64,000 nt of DNA from Liolophura sinensis (GCF_032854445.1 NC_088305.1:2301001-2365000), one strand, 5' to 3'. Shown: positions 43,451 through 57,278, counted from the stretch's first letter. Translations and numbers: made by a program. The notes: a model not told the origin generated them from the sequence alone.

Positions 43451-44109
43451 TGGTGGCTCTTCAAACAGAAACGTTAAGTTCTTACATGCACATTCGGCTG
43501 TGTACGTTATGCTATTATTCACTACATGCCGCCTTATAACTAGAATCCCCAATTGTTTACTACAAGCGTTTTCCAGAGAAATGTGGGAAAAGGCCAAAAG
43601 TTTAAAATCCGTTTCTCGACATCTGGAAACGATTATATTTGATAGAACCCGACAAGTTCAATGTAGTTCAGGGGGCAATGTGCCACGTGGCCCGAGAGGC
43701 GGCGAGAAAAAGTGGTGAACAGACTGATTTGTCTGCCCTATGGGTGCAGCTCACACTATTTTATGTGATAGAAAAGTCATTTACATAGTATCTGTACATT
43801 TCAACCAAACATTCCCCACAGCGGAGACTGTTACCACACTGAATTCAACCCGTGAAATCTTCTGCCATGAAAGGCGCGATAATGGAGGACTTTAAAAGTA
43901 ATTATACTAGGCCCATCCCAAACAAGATGACATCCGACGACATATTTCTGTTGGAACAGGAATGCTTTGCAAACGTCCTACACGTTTTGATTCCATGTAA
44001 TTTGACACATTATTGGAGTGAGTTTGACTCCGTGAAAGGATGTCCAGGGTTAAATGCTGACTTGTAGACCTACAATGTAACTCACTAACGATGCCATTGA
44101 CCATGATGT

Positions 44110-44475
44110 CACGTTTTCCCATCAGTCGCGTCTTCGCTTTACCTTCCTCTTTGTTGCTTCTTCGCTTTGCATTCCTGTTTGTTGCTTCCTCGAGTCTGTT
44201 TCTCTTCACTTTGCCTTCCTGTTTGTAGTCTCTTTGCTTTATTTCTTCACTCATTTCTTCACTTTTCGTTTGAGCTTGTCATTTCTTCGCTTTGAACTCC
44301 CGCTTTTTCATGTCATCCTCATATATGCGTTTCTGTCTTCATTTCTTCACTTTGTGACAGTCATTTCTTCACTTTGTGACTGTCACTTTTTTACTTTGCG
44401 TTGCTGCTTTCCATTTTTCCGCTTTGTGTTTAGCCTATCTTTTCTTCACTTTGTATTAATGCTGGTCGTTTTTTT
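44110..44475. repeat. Degenerate pyrimidine-rich repeat array 1
   Basis: Recurrent TTTCTTCACTTTG, TTCCTGTTTGTTGCTTC and CGCTTTGC words with a period of about 25-35 bp. The plus strand is strongly T/C-biased. Confidence 0.7.
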
Positions 44476-45399
44476 TTCACTCATATTTGACGCTCAGCAC
44501 ATCCTGAGAACAGCTTGACTCGGTGTCAGTGATCTGTTTCTGTGCACGGTATCCTGTCTGGTGTCTAGCATGATGCTTTCCTTTAAGAAAAGCTATATAC
44601 AGTCCTACAAGATAACAACGAACATATACATCTTGTCAACAAGTATTCAAAACAAGTAAGTCTGCCAACATACGTGCACTGGCAACAAATACAATAAATT
44701 CTTCCCATTTCTTTACTGCCAATCTTAGCCCACTGATGACGACGTTTAATAAATTCCACACAAAGCCTACTTCAGGAAAATAACAGATTAAAGTTTGATG
44801 TCATGATACTCCCATAGTGCAGGCACACTTTAACCCTATATAGGTCATACTGAGCGTTACGACAGCATCCACAATGGGGTTACTGCTGTATATTAGTGCT
44901 TCTCTGCGTGGCGTGATGCACATACATTTAATCCCCGGCATATGATTGTAATTGTCCATGAATAGCCTTTTTTCTGGCGACCGTTGTGTAAATGTTACAG
45001 GCATGATTTTTTCCCCGGGGGAATCGCGATAGACGGCGCTGATGTGTATGAAAATCGTTATTGCCTTTTAATTAACGAAATCAGAAAGCGTAAAATTCTT
45101 CCCCAAACAATAACGAGGCGAGATGTATACAGTTAACATCTACAGCGCAATGAATTCACTGGAATGTGACATATAGTCCGTATAATCATAAATCATTACG
45201 ACACTGGAAGCTATAGGGAGAAAGGCCAGGTTTGTGTAATCATGCAGTTCTTAATTACATTCTGGTGACATACAACACAATAACGACACAACCCTGTCAC
45301 TGGACACTTCTGTCTTTTAGTTTCATCTATATTTTTTTTCTCGAAACGACGCCCCATACAGTTCACTACGCACATGTATACACGGAAAAAGACGCGAGA

Positions 45400-45720
45400 T
45401 GTCGACTGACGCCTCTTCACTCAGCGGCCTTATTTTCCACTTCTTCCTTATGCGTTTCTTTGCCTTGTGATCCCAACAGTTGCTTCTTTGCTTTACACTT
45501 CTGTTTGTCGCTTCTTCGCGATGAATTGCGACTTTCCATTTCATCGATACGTAATTCTTTCTTCATTTCTTAACTTCGTGATCCCAACAGTTGCTTCTTT
45601 GCTTTACACTTCTGTATATCGCCTCTTTACTTTAAGTTTTCGTTTTCCATTCCTTCCATACGCGTTTCTTTCTTCATTTCTTCACATGCGTTCCTGCACG
45701 TGGCTTCTTTGCTTATTTGG
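45400..45720. repeat. Degenerate pyrimidine-rich repeat array 2
   Basis: Same vocabulary as array 1, including a duplicated GTGATCCCAACAGTTGCTTC / TTTGCTTTACACTTCTGT block at about 45468 and 45581 (about 113 bp apart). Confidence 0.75.
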
Positions 45721-46097
45721 CGTTCATTATGCGAAACGGACACCCAAGAACGTGCTGACCCGCTGTCAGAATAATTATGCCGTGGTAATATGACGTGTAT
45801 ACACAACACGATAACGACAGGACGCCCCACACTGTGTCCTATATATACATACTGAAAAAGAAGCAATCTGTACTTGACGTATGATCTCCTTGATAATGAA
45901 CTGTCTTATATTACATCTTTGTAATGTACAAGAAGATAACTGTAAGCTTCACACTACGAACACAAGAGCTTTCAGCGAGTCATATAGGGGAGTGGTTTTC
46001 CGATCTCAGTTGTGGCAATAGTAAATCCGATCCTTGAGTAACGCAAGTTATTTTTTTGTCTTACAAGGGTTACACAAATCAAATCAAATAACAAATA

Positions 46098-46258
46098 ACA
46101 AAAATACAGATACGTGGACATGCAGACATGCAGACAGACGCATACATGCACTTACGAACAAGCCCTTTTATATTTCTTGTAATACATATCCTGTCCCCAG
46201 CATAGAGACATGTAATAAGTAATGTTTGGTCATGAATGGGCGTAATTATCCAAATTTT
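46098..46258 (+). repeat. Dispersed 160-bp repeat, copy 1
   Basis: Has CAGACAGACGCATACATGCA, GAACAAGCCCTTTT, ATCCTGTCCCCAGCATA and ATGAATGGGCGTAATTATCC. Confidence 0.75.
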
Positions 46259-46668
46259 AAAATTTAAAAGTAATCTGTCCTGTTGTTCATTTAAAGTAGC
46301 TGACCCTCAGGAATGGAACAAACCCCCTTCATATTCACGCACTATTCAGTCAATTTCCTTACTCAAATCTAAACTGCAATCGTAAATGCTGCAGCACTTA
46401 TTCTCCGTTTAGTCTAACACAAAATAATATACTTGATAGTCATTACTATAAGCACCTGTATATATTATTTATTTATTTACTTTGTTCACAGGAACAGATA
46501 ATCGCGATGTTTATAATCACCGAAATTCACATGCCCGTATTATATACAAATTGTCCGTTAATGGGATAGATCAAGCTCCCGCTTTATTCCTGCCAATATG
46601 TTTCTGTATGTTTATATGAATCTTTATTATATTGGCGAAAAAAACCCCAAAAAAACAAACAAACAATA

Positions 46669-46945
46669 CCTCAGACAAAATAAAGACAGATGGACAGACA
46701 GACATACAGACAGGCGTATACACGTATACGGACAAGCCCTTTTGGGCTTCTTGTATCCTGTCCCACAACATATATAGGCAGGTAAGAAGTAATACTGGGT
46801 CATGAATGGGCGTAATTATCCAAATACCTCAGAAAAAATACAGGCAGATGGAAAGATAGACATACAGACAGGCGTATACACCTATACACCTATACCTGTG
46901 CTTCTTGTGCTATGCATCCTGTCCCCAAAATATAGGTAGGAAGGA
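46669..46945 (+). repeat. Same 160-bp repeat, two tandem copies
   Basis: Copy at 46669-46825 keeps GGACAAGCCCTTTT and ATGAATGGGCGTAATTATCC. The next starts with a second ATACCTCAG and is shortened, with a small CACCTATA duplication. Confidence 0.75.
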
Positions 46946-48300
46946 TTGCCCGGCCATGTTTGGGATTAATTAAAGTCTTGATAAGTATTTGTAACTTATA
47001 ATGCTCTTAGTAATTTGCAAACATTTTTGAAATAACGAATTTCTTGCTCAATATGACGAATGTCGCAAGAATGTACCAAAGGAACGATTCTTAAAGAAGG
47101 CTCTTATGTATTAGGTACGATAAGTGTTTCACCCAACATTCCAAGGCGTGTGTTTCAACGAAAAGAGGAATGTGCATTGCAAAAATCTTAAAGACCGCGA
47201 TTAGCTCCATTAATGATTTATGATGCCGTCAAACAAGCCCGTCTCTCAAAGAATGTTCCTTTCCTCATTCATCTTTTCAACTGCTCAAAAAAAAAAAAAG
47301 TAAGAGCGTTTAGGCCTCTAGCTGTCGAATGTTTCGTCCAGAGTTGAGATTGTTTCTCATTAATGCACTTATTTTGAACTGAGAAAATGGGGTAAGTTCA
47401 AACTGGAGAAAACGAAGGGCTATTTTGTTTGAGATAGGCTATACTTCACTCGTCAGAGACAGAACCTGTTGTGATAGAACGTTTTACAAATCGCGCAGGC
47501 TACCAAAGTGTAAGTAAACCTGGCACGTGCCAACACGCCACCTGGTGGCTGCCTGCCAGCAATAAAATAGCTGCGTCAAACAGAAATCAGGAAATTAGTC
47601 CTGATGGATTATTTCGGGTGTTCCGCGCGGAAGCCATGCAAGCATGAACGCATCTGTTGGTCGGTAGTATTTAGCTTACACCATTGATCATAGGCCCAGC
47701 AAATGGTGTAAGCCAGTTGGTTTTGTGCCAAACTAAGCAGTACCAGTTGCTCAGCTGATTTAGGGCTTAGGATGCGGTTGGAAAGGATGCCGTATTGTTT
47801 TACAGCAATCGATCATGCAAGATGCGGCCGTTGTAGACTTACGCTGGATAAAATGGATAATTCGTTAGTTCCATTGTACATGCAAGCTTTTCAGGCGGTC
47901 ATTTACTTGTTCACCTATCCAACAAAAAAAGAGTCCCGATGTTCTATTTGGGGTGGTTTTGTGCTTCGCGGCACTGTTCTCATTACGTAGGTACATAGCC
48001 TTATGACCTTGAATTCTGGAGATCCATCCTGATATCATTTTATAGAAAGAAAAAACATTAAGCAGTGCCCATGTGATAGCCAAAGTTCGGGTGGTTTTAT
48101 CTGATTATAGATCCGTGTTTGGGAGAATGGTATATATAGCTTAATTCTGGAACCATGAATAAAAAAATATAAGTAGATCAGACCACTGTGTCATATTTTA
48201 CATTCCTATCAAATGTCCTAATTCTGAGGAAATTACATAATTCCTAAATACACAAACGATCGCACTCAAATATTTTAAACGTCTGCATTTTATTTACAAT

Positions 48301-48580
48301 TTATTTATTTATTTATTTATTTATTTATTTGATTGGTGTTGTACGCCGTAGTCAAGAATATTTCACTTATACGACGGCGGCCAGCATTATGGTGGGAGGA
48401 AACAGGGGAGAGCCCGGGGAATCTCACGACCATCCGCAGGTTGCTGGCAGACCTTCCCACGTACGGCCGGAGAGGAAGCCAGCATGAGCTGGACTTGAAC
48501 TCACAGCGACCATATTGGCGAGAGACTCCTGGGTCATTACGTTGCGCTAGCGCGCTAACCAACTGAGACACGGAGGCCCC
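48301..48580 (-). mobile_element. SINE (family 1), full length, recent
   Basis: Minus strand from GGGGCCTCCGTGTCTCAGTT to an (AAAT)n tail. Flanked by the 13-bp duplication TATTTACAATTTA at 48291-48303 and 48584-48596. Confidence 0.95.
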
Positions 48581-50170
48581 GCATATTTACAATTTAAGTC
48601 CATTTGCCCAAATGTGTAATTTATGTACTATACACTTCGTAATGTACCACAAAGAAATGATTATGAGGTATTACATAAAAGCTGTATCCGTCGTTGTACA
48701 GGACAACAATCGACAAATGCCCACAGAAATCTACTGTGGCGCCATTTGTCACATGCACTATGTCCGGGATTCGTGCCACAATTTTCCCATCTTTCATTTG
48801 TGAGTAAATGGCTACTACTGGGCTCGAACCCATGATTGTATAAAATCTCAGAATATACGATAAATATTTTGCTGTATACTGACAAAGAGACGAACTGCTT
48901 GTGCTCAGCTCGAGGCTAGGGAGTACCATATGTTGTCCATCACGCGCATTAAGTCGGTGACGTGAAACTTTAAGTCAACAAACAGACGGACAGACGGACT
49001 GACGGACAAACGAAAGGGCGCTAAATGACCGCCATGTCCTTTAATCTCAGTTGGTCCTCTTTGTAGTATCGTTGTCCATGAATCTACATGTAATGAGCTA
49101 ACTTATAAATCTCTTTGTTACCGGAAAAAGGTCATAGACCAATAACTATGTAAATATGTATTGTCCAACGGTAAAAAGACGTGCGATTCCAGACATGCCA
49201 AAACCGCGACGCCATCCCTTTATGGGGTATCCAGTGAGACATAAACTATTAGGGATTACCTAGTACCTGAAGCTAGCTATATACATATTAATATATCTGC
49301 CAGGAGCGCCTGTGGGACTAATTAGTCGGGTGTTCTTGTCCGCCAAAGTTCAGGTCAGTTGTTGGTTCCAGACATTGGTTCTATACTGTATATTACGCCC
49401 AACAAATGCCTAGGTACAGCAGTCCTCTCCGGTGACAGAATATTGACCTATCAGAACGCCGCTCACAATGTTAATACCTAATGGTCCAATCAGAAGAGTG
49501 GTCTCTAACAGGGTTTAGCAGTGGAAAGTTTCAATGTCAAATTCGCATGAATAAGGCGTGAGCCTAGACACGTTTGAGACGCACAAATTCTTCATAAAGG
49601 CGTTGCTGTGATTTCGCTATCGTAATATGGTCATTACCACTTAAAGTGTATGACGATTAAGGGTGACAGTTTGACGCCGCGGATATCCAAGTTACACTGA
49701 TACGTATTAATAGCCAATTATTGTCTCGGTCAGTAATATAGAATGGGCAAACTTGCTGAATATGATTTTCTATCCAAAGGAAAAAAATCTGTAAAAAAAA
49801 AAAAAAACCCAAAACTTCCACTTTAAATTTTCAGGAAGACCAAATTTCTGTGGTGGCAAAAGAGAGGAAAATATGCAAAAAGACATTACAGCGTCAAATC
49901 AACCTTGGCACAGTTAGTGCTTCTTTGTTTGGTGAACAGCGCTGCGACATTGGGGATATGAGTGTGGTCCGACTGGATACAGGGTGGCTTGTCACTTGAC
50001 TTCAGCAGAGCTTTTCATTGAGGCAGTACTATAAACAGTTCGACACATTGTTCAGTAGACCTTTCCCAACTGTCAATCAAGAACACGCAGTTGACCAATC
50101 ATAAGCAGTATTGTTCCAGATAGGTCAACCGGATTTCCCATAAATTGGTTACAAATGTTCAATCTTTCTG

Positions 50171-50186
50171 TGACGTCATGACGTCA
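50171..50186. promoter_or_regulatory. 16-bp double CRE palindrome
   Basis: TGACGTCATGACGTCA is two overlapping-style CRE octamers back to back and is its own reverse complement. Confidence 0.35.
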
Positions 50187-50290
50187 CAATTTGTTTCACC
50201 GGGAAATGGAATGAAAAGTAACTTTGTCACCAGAAGGGGGTGGTGGGGCATCGGATGTGTTGGATCCACTCATCCATAATATAAAAGTCT

Positions 50291-50405
50291 ATAGCAATGA
50301 GATTAAATACAGAGCAGTGACAACTGTGTGATAGTTGGGGAATGGTCGCACATATTACCGGGGAAATCCTCCTGTCAATTTACCTCAGTTAAGGGTCTTG
50401 CTCTC
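50291..50405 (+). repeat. Dispersed repeat Y, copy 3
   Basis: More diverged: CAGAGCAGTGACAACTGTGT ... GAATGGTCGCACATATTACC ... TACCTCAGTTAAGGGTCTTG. Confidence 0.5.
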
Positions 50406-52091
50406 AAAGTAAAGCATACATTTAGAATCTCCCTTTTGCTGTGGAGCGCCCAGAATATACGCATCTGTGAAATAGGAGGTTTTGACAGGTTATAATAAGA
50501 CGTCCAATTGCAGCAAAACTCGACGTTTCCTGCTGTCATCACAGACCACATATAACTGTAAAATTGTGACCTATAGTGCTATAGCAGATAACAAAAGAAC
50601 ATATAACACTGGATCACATTATTAAAAGTGGCAAGGAGATTTACGAGTTCCCAATACGCGAGTGTCTGTATTACACTGTATTACACTGTATTACATACAC
50701 GTATGGGATCGGTACGTCCATGAACAACGAGGCACCGTCAGAGGAGTGTATCATATCATTCGTCCATCGCATTCACAAGCAGAGATTTCTATGTCCCGGA
50801 ATTTCATCTTTGTGTAAACACAGCTAACTGGATAGGGCTATCGGTAGCTCACGTGCCATTTACTCTCAACAACAGCGACGCACGCCGAAGCCGTTTGGAG
50901 GAACGGGGTTCTTACATAAATTACGACAACAAACGGTCATTTTTACGACTTCGCGAGACATCATTCAAAATCTAATCATAGCTCTTGGGCGAAAATCTGG
51001 TCACAATCATCATAACAGTCAATTTACTTCGATTTGCACATCAAGCGCTTTGATTGTCGATGTTCCAAATGGATTTGGAGCTGATTTAGTACCGCTTGAC
51101 GTCGCCAGGGGGCGTGACACGAGCACGTGCAGCGGTCGCACGTGGAGTACTTGGCGTCTCCAGTATTTGATTAGTACACACTTCAGTGCTGAATCATCAC
51201 TATTAACTCGCGGACTTCAACGAAAACCACAAGTTTCTGTAATTAATAAAGCTGGTTACATTTAATCACTTTAATCGAAATATGCAGTGTGTTCTGTTAG
51301 ATGAGGCATGCAAATGGCACGTTCGGTTGGACACTCTTGTCGTGAAATCTTCCCAAAAAATAAACACGGACTATTTCCATGGACGAATTCAGACACGGCG
51401 ACTTTAGCATGTTACACACAGGATTATTCGACTATAATACGGAACCGTGAACATGCGTAAATAGAAGATGCAGCTTAAAAATCTCTCTTATACGGTATAC
51501 CATTCCATCTAGAATTGTAAGTAGTTTACACTAGTAGCCATCTTGGACCTTTAACAAAGGAATGTGATTGTATCTTTTGGGGTGTGCTTTCACTCTGTGC
51601 AGTGGAAAAATATTATATAAAATATTATTTTCTTAGAGATCCAACGTGGCCGCGATTACAAATTTTCTACAGAGACATTGGAGGTTAGTTTAGATGTGAG
51701 AAATTACCTTATAACGTGAAAAAAAAAACATAGTGCTATCTGCGATGGACTGCGGCATTCAACCACACTGATATGTAACAGTGTCCGTATAGTGGATTAA
51801 ATACAGTATAAAAGAAGAAATTGACTTAATCAAATAATGATCAACTACACTACCACTACAGTCCATGTGTTTGCGTATTTTCGCAGCAGGACATCCTGCA
51901 TCCCGCTACCTGGAGGACAGGTGCTCAGATTTACCCCGAAATTATTACAAACTCAAAACATAACAACCAAAGACAATTCATCTGACGTTTTTGCTGTGCA
52001 ATTACTCAAAATTCTGTGCTGTCATCACCGCCCAGCTATATCCAGTGGAATTCTGCCCATGTCAGTTAGATGTTACCGGAGAAGGGGGAAG

Positions 52092-52105
52092 GGGGGGGGG
52101 GGGGG
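52092..52105 (+). repeat. Poly-G tract (14)
   Basis: Run of 14 G in a G-rich stretch from 52081 to 52130. Confidence 0.9.
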
Positions 52106-54404
52106 TAGGCGGGGACTGTGGTGGGCAGGGGTATCCGGATGCGCCACAGTGAACCAAGGGCATAGATGGTTTACAATTCTCTGCTAAACTGTATATTTTT
52201 TTCTGTGCCAAATGATTCGAGTTATTGAGAAAATGATCATGCTGTATGCGCACACTGGTCACGGGACAGTAATTCCAGTAGCGTCCCCTCAACGGGGTTA
52301 TTCACCTTCTGTCACCGTGATTATCCAATCTGTTCAGAGGAATGTAATTAAGGAGGCGTCGTAATGATATTACAACAGACGCACGAGACCACGCGAGACT
52401 TGGACAATAGCTGCGCGCGCTATTAAAACTGCTTTATGATAATAGCGCGATAACAGCCGCTTTGTGTCGAAACGTGAGTAATCCAACCCAACTGTAGTCG
52501 CCTATTCGAGGAATTCGGACAGAGGCTCTGCTTGAATATTTCATTAATTGAATTTCCAATTTCACCAATGGACCTGAAATCGACCTGCTATCAACATCAA
52601 TTAATCTATGAGTCGTGAGTTTGACTTCAGCGAGAATCAGTTCAATAACTTGGTCTTCAACGAAGGTTTTTGTTGTTCTGGAGAATCACAAAATTGACTT
52701 AAAGCATTAAGATTTTTTAAATCGGGGTGTTTCCTGTGAGGCATGATAATTCCTCTAAATTATTTCACCCAGCACAATAGTTGGGTATCGAGTCACCGTC
52801 GACCCTAAATATTTGCACATTTTGACAATTTTTAAACAACTGATTCATTCTGGAATCAATTCGTTCTTGTCGCAAGACGCCTGCCAAAACTGTATTGAAC
52901 GACGATACTTGCCGAGCTGATGAGCATATTTTGATAGTTCTTAAAAATCCTTGTTTTCGGTAAGCCCGTGGATCTGGTTAATTACGCTGAGCGGCGATGT
53001 TGACACCTAATAAAGAGGTCTTTGATTCAGGAGGTTAAGACGATGCAGAATGGTATTACGGAGCATGTGCAGATAACCATCAACCGATTTAACAAGGCGG
53101 ATTAATCGAGGAGATGCCCCTTAATAACAAAACAAGAGTCCGTCCTATTGTTGGGAGGACGGGGGGTAGGGGCAGAGGAAGGGAGCTTTGCCAAGTACTT
53201 ATTATGCATGACCTCACCGTAACAAGCTGTAAATAGCATCAATTATGAGAACAGCTGTCACTTTATCCCACACGCCACACCATGTTGACCATCGGTTAAC
53301 AATGTTCTGGGTGTTACACATGTAAATACAGATGTCGGAGCGCACGTGAGGCGGGGAGAACGTATGCCTTGGACTAAGCTAATGTCCCTATACCCTCACT
53401 CCATTCACCCTCTTCAAGACAAACCACACCCGAAAGCGCAACCACTTCAGCAGTCAGGAGTGTTTTGAACACGTACAATATTCTTCGGTACGTTGAATAA
53501 AACTGAAACGGCAATCACTCTTTTGTATAGTTGCTTTACGTATACTGTAAAAGAACACATTTTGTTCTCTTTATTCTGGAATTGCAGATTGTATTGCCCG
53601 GAAGTTTTAAGCTTGGTGCAAACACAATAAAGCTACTGCCGAGGAAGGAGTGGAGCAGGCAAAGCTTCAGCAATGTCATAGACTCCACAAAACAGCTATT
53701 AAGCTGTTTCAGTGAAACACTCTATTCGAAAAAAGCTGACATCACGCGCCATTCTCTGAGAACGTTGTGGCTATAAAAACACTGTACGAGAGAAACGAAT
53801 GCTATTAATTTTTAACACCTTGCACGTCGGCACAAGAAGACCAAAAGCGTTGATATTGCTCCCTTATGTGTACTAAGAACGGCGTACAAAAGAGTACATT
53901 CTGGCTCGACAGATGTTCGGTGAGACACCCGGGCATCAGCCGACCAGAAATTATTATTGTTTTGCTCTGTCGCTGATAAATTCCATACAAAAACAGGCAC
54001 AAAATCAATTTGAAACGTCTTGGTAGTTAGGAAGAAATGTAGAGCAAGCAGCAATCGCCCGAACAATAAATATGTAATGTCATGACACTAATCTGTAATA
54101 CTAAAAAGTGCACATCGCCTTAGATCACCACCATTTTTTCTTTCTTTCTTTTTTTCATTTTATAAATTTACATTTTTCTCGTATTTAATAAGTGAAGAAC
54201 ATATATACGTACTATAGAGAATCTAAAGAAAAATTCTTTTACTGCGATCCGGCCGACCGAAATATCAATGAGTACAGGTTCGGTTGTTCGGACTTAGATA
54301 AAGTTGATAGTTAACGTGTGGCGTTCTGCAAGGACCACAGCTGGTTCCACTGATTTTATGTTGTTCTTTTTTTTTTTTTGACCGATATTCCACTCTTTGC
54401 TAAA

Positions 54405-54432
54405 ACATATTGATGGCGGCCAGCATTATTAT
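54405..54432 (-). mobile_element. Small SINE (family 1) remnant
   Basis: Only GATGGCGGCCAGCATTAT of the central block remains. Confidence 0.35.
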
Positions 54433-55959
54433 ACTTTAACAGTTAACTAAGTTGATCAAATGACGGTGCGGGGATATTAGGGGGTATTGGTCAATGTTTA
54501 TGTATATAACGTCACTAAGAACTGGGTCAGTGTACATATCTGCAAAATCATGCACAATCATGCAGAATTCTTTTGTTTCTACATACATACCCGCTGAAGT
54601 GGCTGTGAAGGGAATTTATACATCGTGACGCCTACCGTGCGAGGTAAACGCACAGTATGCGATCTATGCGGACTTGCTTCACATCCCTGTAGTTTAAAGT
54701 AGTACTAAAACAGTAATACATCTGAAGACATATTAAACGATGTCCTTCAAAGCGATGATAGTGCAGATGGCGGTAGTGAGTCTCTTATAGATCGGAACTA
54801 ATAGTTGTGTCTCAGCGACTTTGAGAGCACGGCGAATGACTATAACGTAGGATATGAAATGTGCGATGTCGGGAACGAGATAACGAGAGACGAGTAATGG
54901 TGCGATCATATGGCTCTCTATTTAGTTGGCGCTCTCTATGGGAGTTGAAATTCTTTGTGGATGAAAGACTCCCACGATACTCCCCGACAGGCATAATTAA
55001 TTTAAAAAATGTTAAAAAAAAACACAGGCTCAAATGACTCAGAAATTTGTCATAATGTTACAGCTGGATCAAAGAGAGATAAGTGAGGGCATTCGTGGAC
55101 TGGGTGAGAGAGAGGTGAGGAGGGGAGGGGGATTGGGGCGTAGGGAGACAGATTAGACCAGGTGAGTTCTAAGCCAAATGTCATCGGAAAAATTTATCAA
55201 ATATGAAAATGAATGAGTCACGGTACCCGTGATGTAACATCCAACGAGAAGAGAAAGTGGTGCCAGATTAGGTCTGGAGACCTGGAAGAGGTAGAGGGGA
55301 ATGGGGGAGGGAGTGGTGGGGTGTAGAGAGGAGGAGGGGGCTGGGTGCACAGCCTAATGCATGATAACAGTCGACTTCATTATTTTAAACATGCCAATTG
55401 TCCATACTCGACGCCTACCTCAGGCGATATCCTTGAACCAGAGATCTCTCTCACAGATAACTATAACTCGTTCGGATTTCAAACGCCATCACCACATTTG
55501 CTTCAACAGAATGGATTTTAACAGTGACATTTGATATAAATTATGCGGCTACTGACTGGACTTTCAGTCACATTAGCGAGAAACGTATCCTTGCTTTTTA
55601 GCAGCTCCAAGCACGCGTCCAAACAAAAGTGCAGCTCATTTAATCAACAGAATTAAATCTGACCCGAGCTTCATTTCCTATTTTCCCCAAACGCTGTAAG
55701 ATCCAACTTTGCAGATAACAGTCTATAAATAAGTGATCGATACACACGATCAATGCTTTTATTAACTCCACACCCATTTTTCAAAACAATACAGCTACTG
55801 TTCCATCTGCCACTATTTCATGTCCAGCTCATCTGATGATTCCGTCAAAAGCCCATGAGCAAATTTTCAAAATTTCATTTAGATTTCATTGTAAATACAT
55901 GTATCATTATACAACTATTCATGTTTGTAACTGGTCCACGCCTACATACATGTTATTGT

Positions 55960-56270
55960 TATAGTATTCTGCGTGTTTGTAGTTGTTATATTTTCTGGTG
56001 AATGCAAATGTTATATCTATTCAGGTTTATAAATGTTATTTCTATTCAGATTTATAAATGTTATGTCTGTTCAGGTTTATAAATGTTATATCTATTGGTG
56101 GTTGCAAATGTTAAACCTATTCAGGTTTATAAATATTATATCTGTGGTGGTTGCAAATGTTATATCTATTCAGGTTTATGAAAGTTATATTTGTGGTGGT
56201 TGCAAATGTTTCCACGTTTTTAATTGGTATATATCCATTCGGATTTGTAAATGTTATACTCATTTAGGTT
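55960..56270 (+). repeat. 25-bp AT-rich minisatellite
   Basis: Unit CAGGTTTATAAATGTTATAT plus CTATT, with interleaved GGTGGTTGCAAATGTTA variants; about ten units. Confidence 0.85.
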
Positions 56271-57267
56271 CTATATAATCCGGGTTTTTGTAACTTTGCT
56301 TTATTTAACTTCGCAGAGCCTTTGCCTGTTTATACGATATAGTATCCACTCGTCTGTCTTCGTTGAAGATCCTACGGACGATTTCGGTCATACAGAAAGA
56401 CGATTGAACAATTGTCGTCATTTCTTTAAGAGCGCCAATTTACTGGGTTGTTCTAACACCTTATCACGGGTTACAGTCTCCCGCAAATTCTGTTAAACTT
56501 CTCTTCTGTTTACATCTGCAATGTGCCTGTTGGGAAGGAAGCGATTCTGCTGTGCCTTTTTGTGGTTTTGTCTACTGTACACTAACTCGGGTGACATAGG
56601 CCGTGTTGATATTTCATTAGCTTCGTAGCAATCACACAGCTAGGCAACATCTGTCTTTTCTGAATCGCTGAAAACGGGGAACGCGTCGGGGCAGTGATAT
56701 ACGCTGCCACACTGTCTCAAAACTGTCGTCTGCTATAAGGTATCAATTTCAAACACAATATCTCGATCTCTCTCAACAGCAAGCTCGACCTCGGCTGCAG
56801 GCATGTGGATTCTTTCAAAAATAAAATTGCTACAGAAGACGTTGTTTTTCTTTTATTAGCAGGCAGAATGTCCACATGAATTATCATGTTACCAAAGCTA
56901 TAAATTGCGTCAATATGTCCACCGGAAGTGTAGCAGAGATCAAGGAGAGCTCGTTACGGAGAAACCCGAGGCGAAGCACCAGGCGGACAGCATGGCAAAA
57001 GACGCTATGTCAACATCTGGCTGATGATCTCGGTCACCGCGATGCATGTCTGTCAACCTCATAACCTCATTCGCCGGGGTTCCTAAGAGGTTCTCTCCGA
57101 GAGACAACCACAACGTGACATGTGAGCACGAAGGGGCATAGTTGTTTATGAGCCACTAGCCAAGCTAACCTGATGTTTATCTTGGAGCATAAATCTGATG
57201 CCATTTTTTCTTGAGACAACCGAAATCGACACGACAGAGTAAAAAATGGTAGGTGACAAGGGGGGTA

Positions 57268-57278
57268 GGGGGGGGGGG
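57268..57278 (+). repeat. Poly-G tract (11)
   Basis: Run of 11 G in a purine-rich stretch from 57255 to 57310. Confidence 0.9.

Larger units (their letters stand above)
48600..55900. other. Long non-coding stretch
   Basis: Contains repeat Y copy 3, the double CRE, a G-run and a weak SINE remnant, but no supported exon. The part 52540-53150 is free of repeats and rich in ATTA-type words. Confidence 0.4.
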
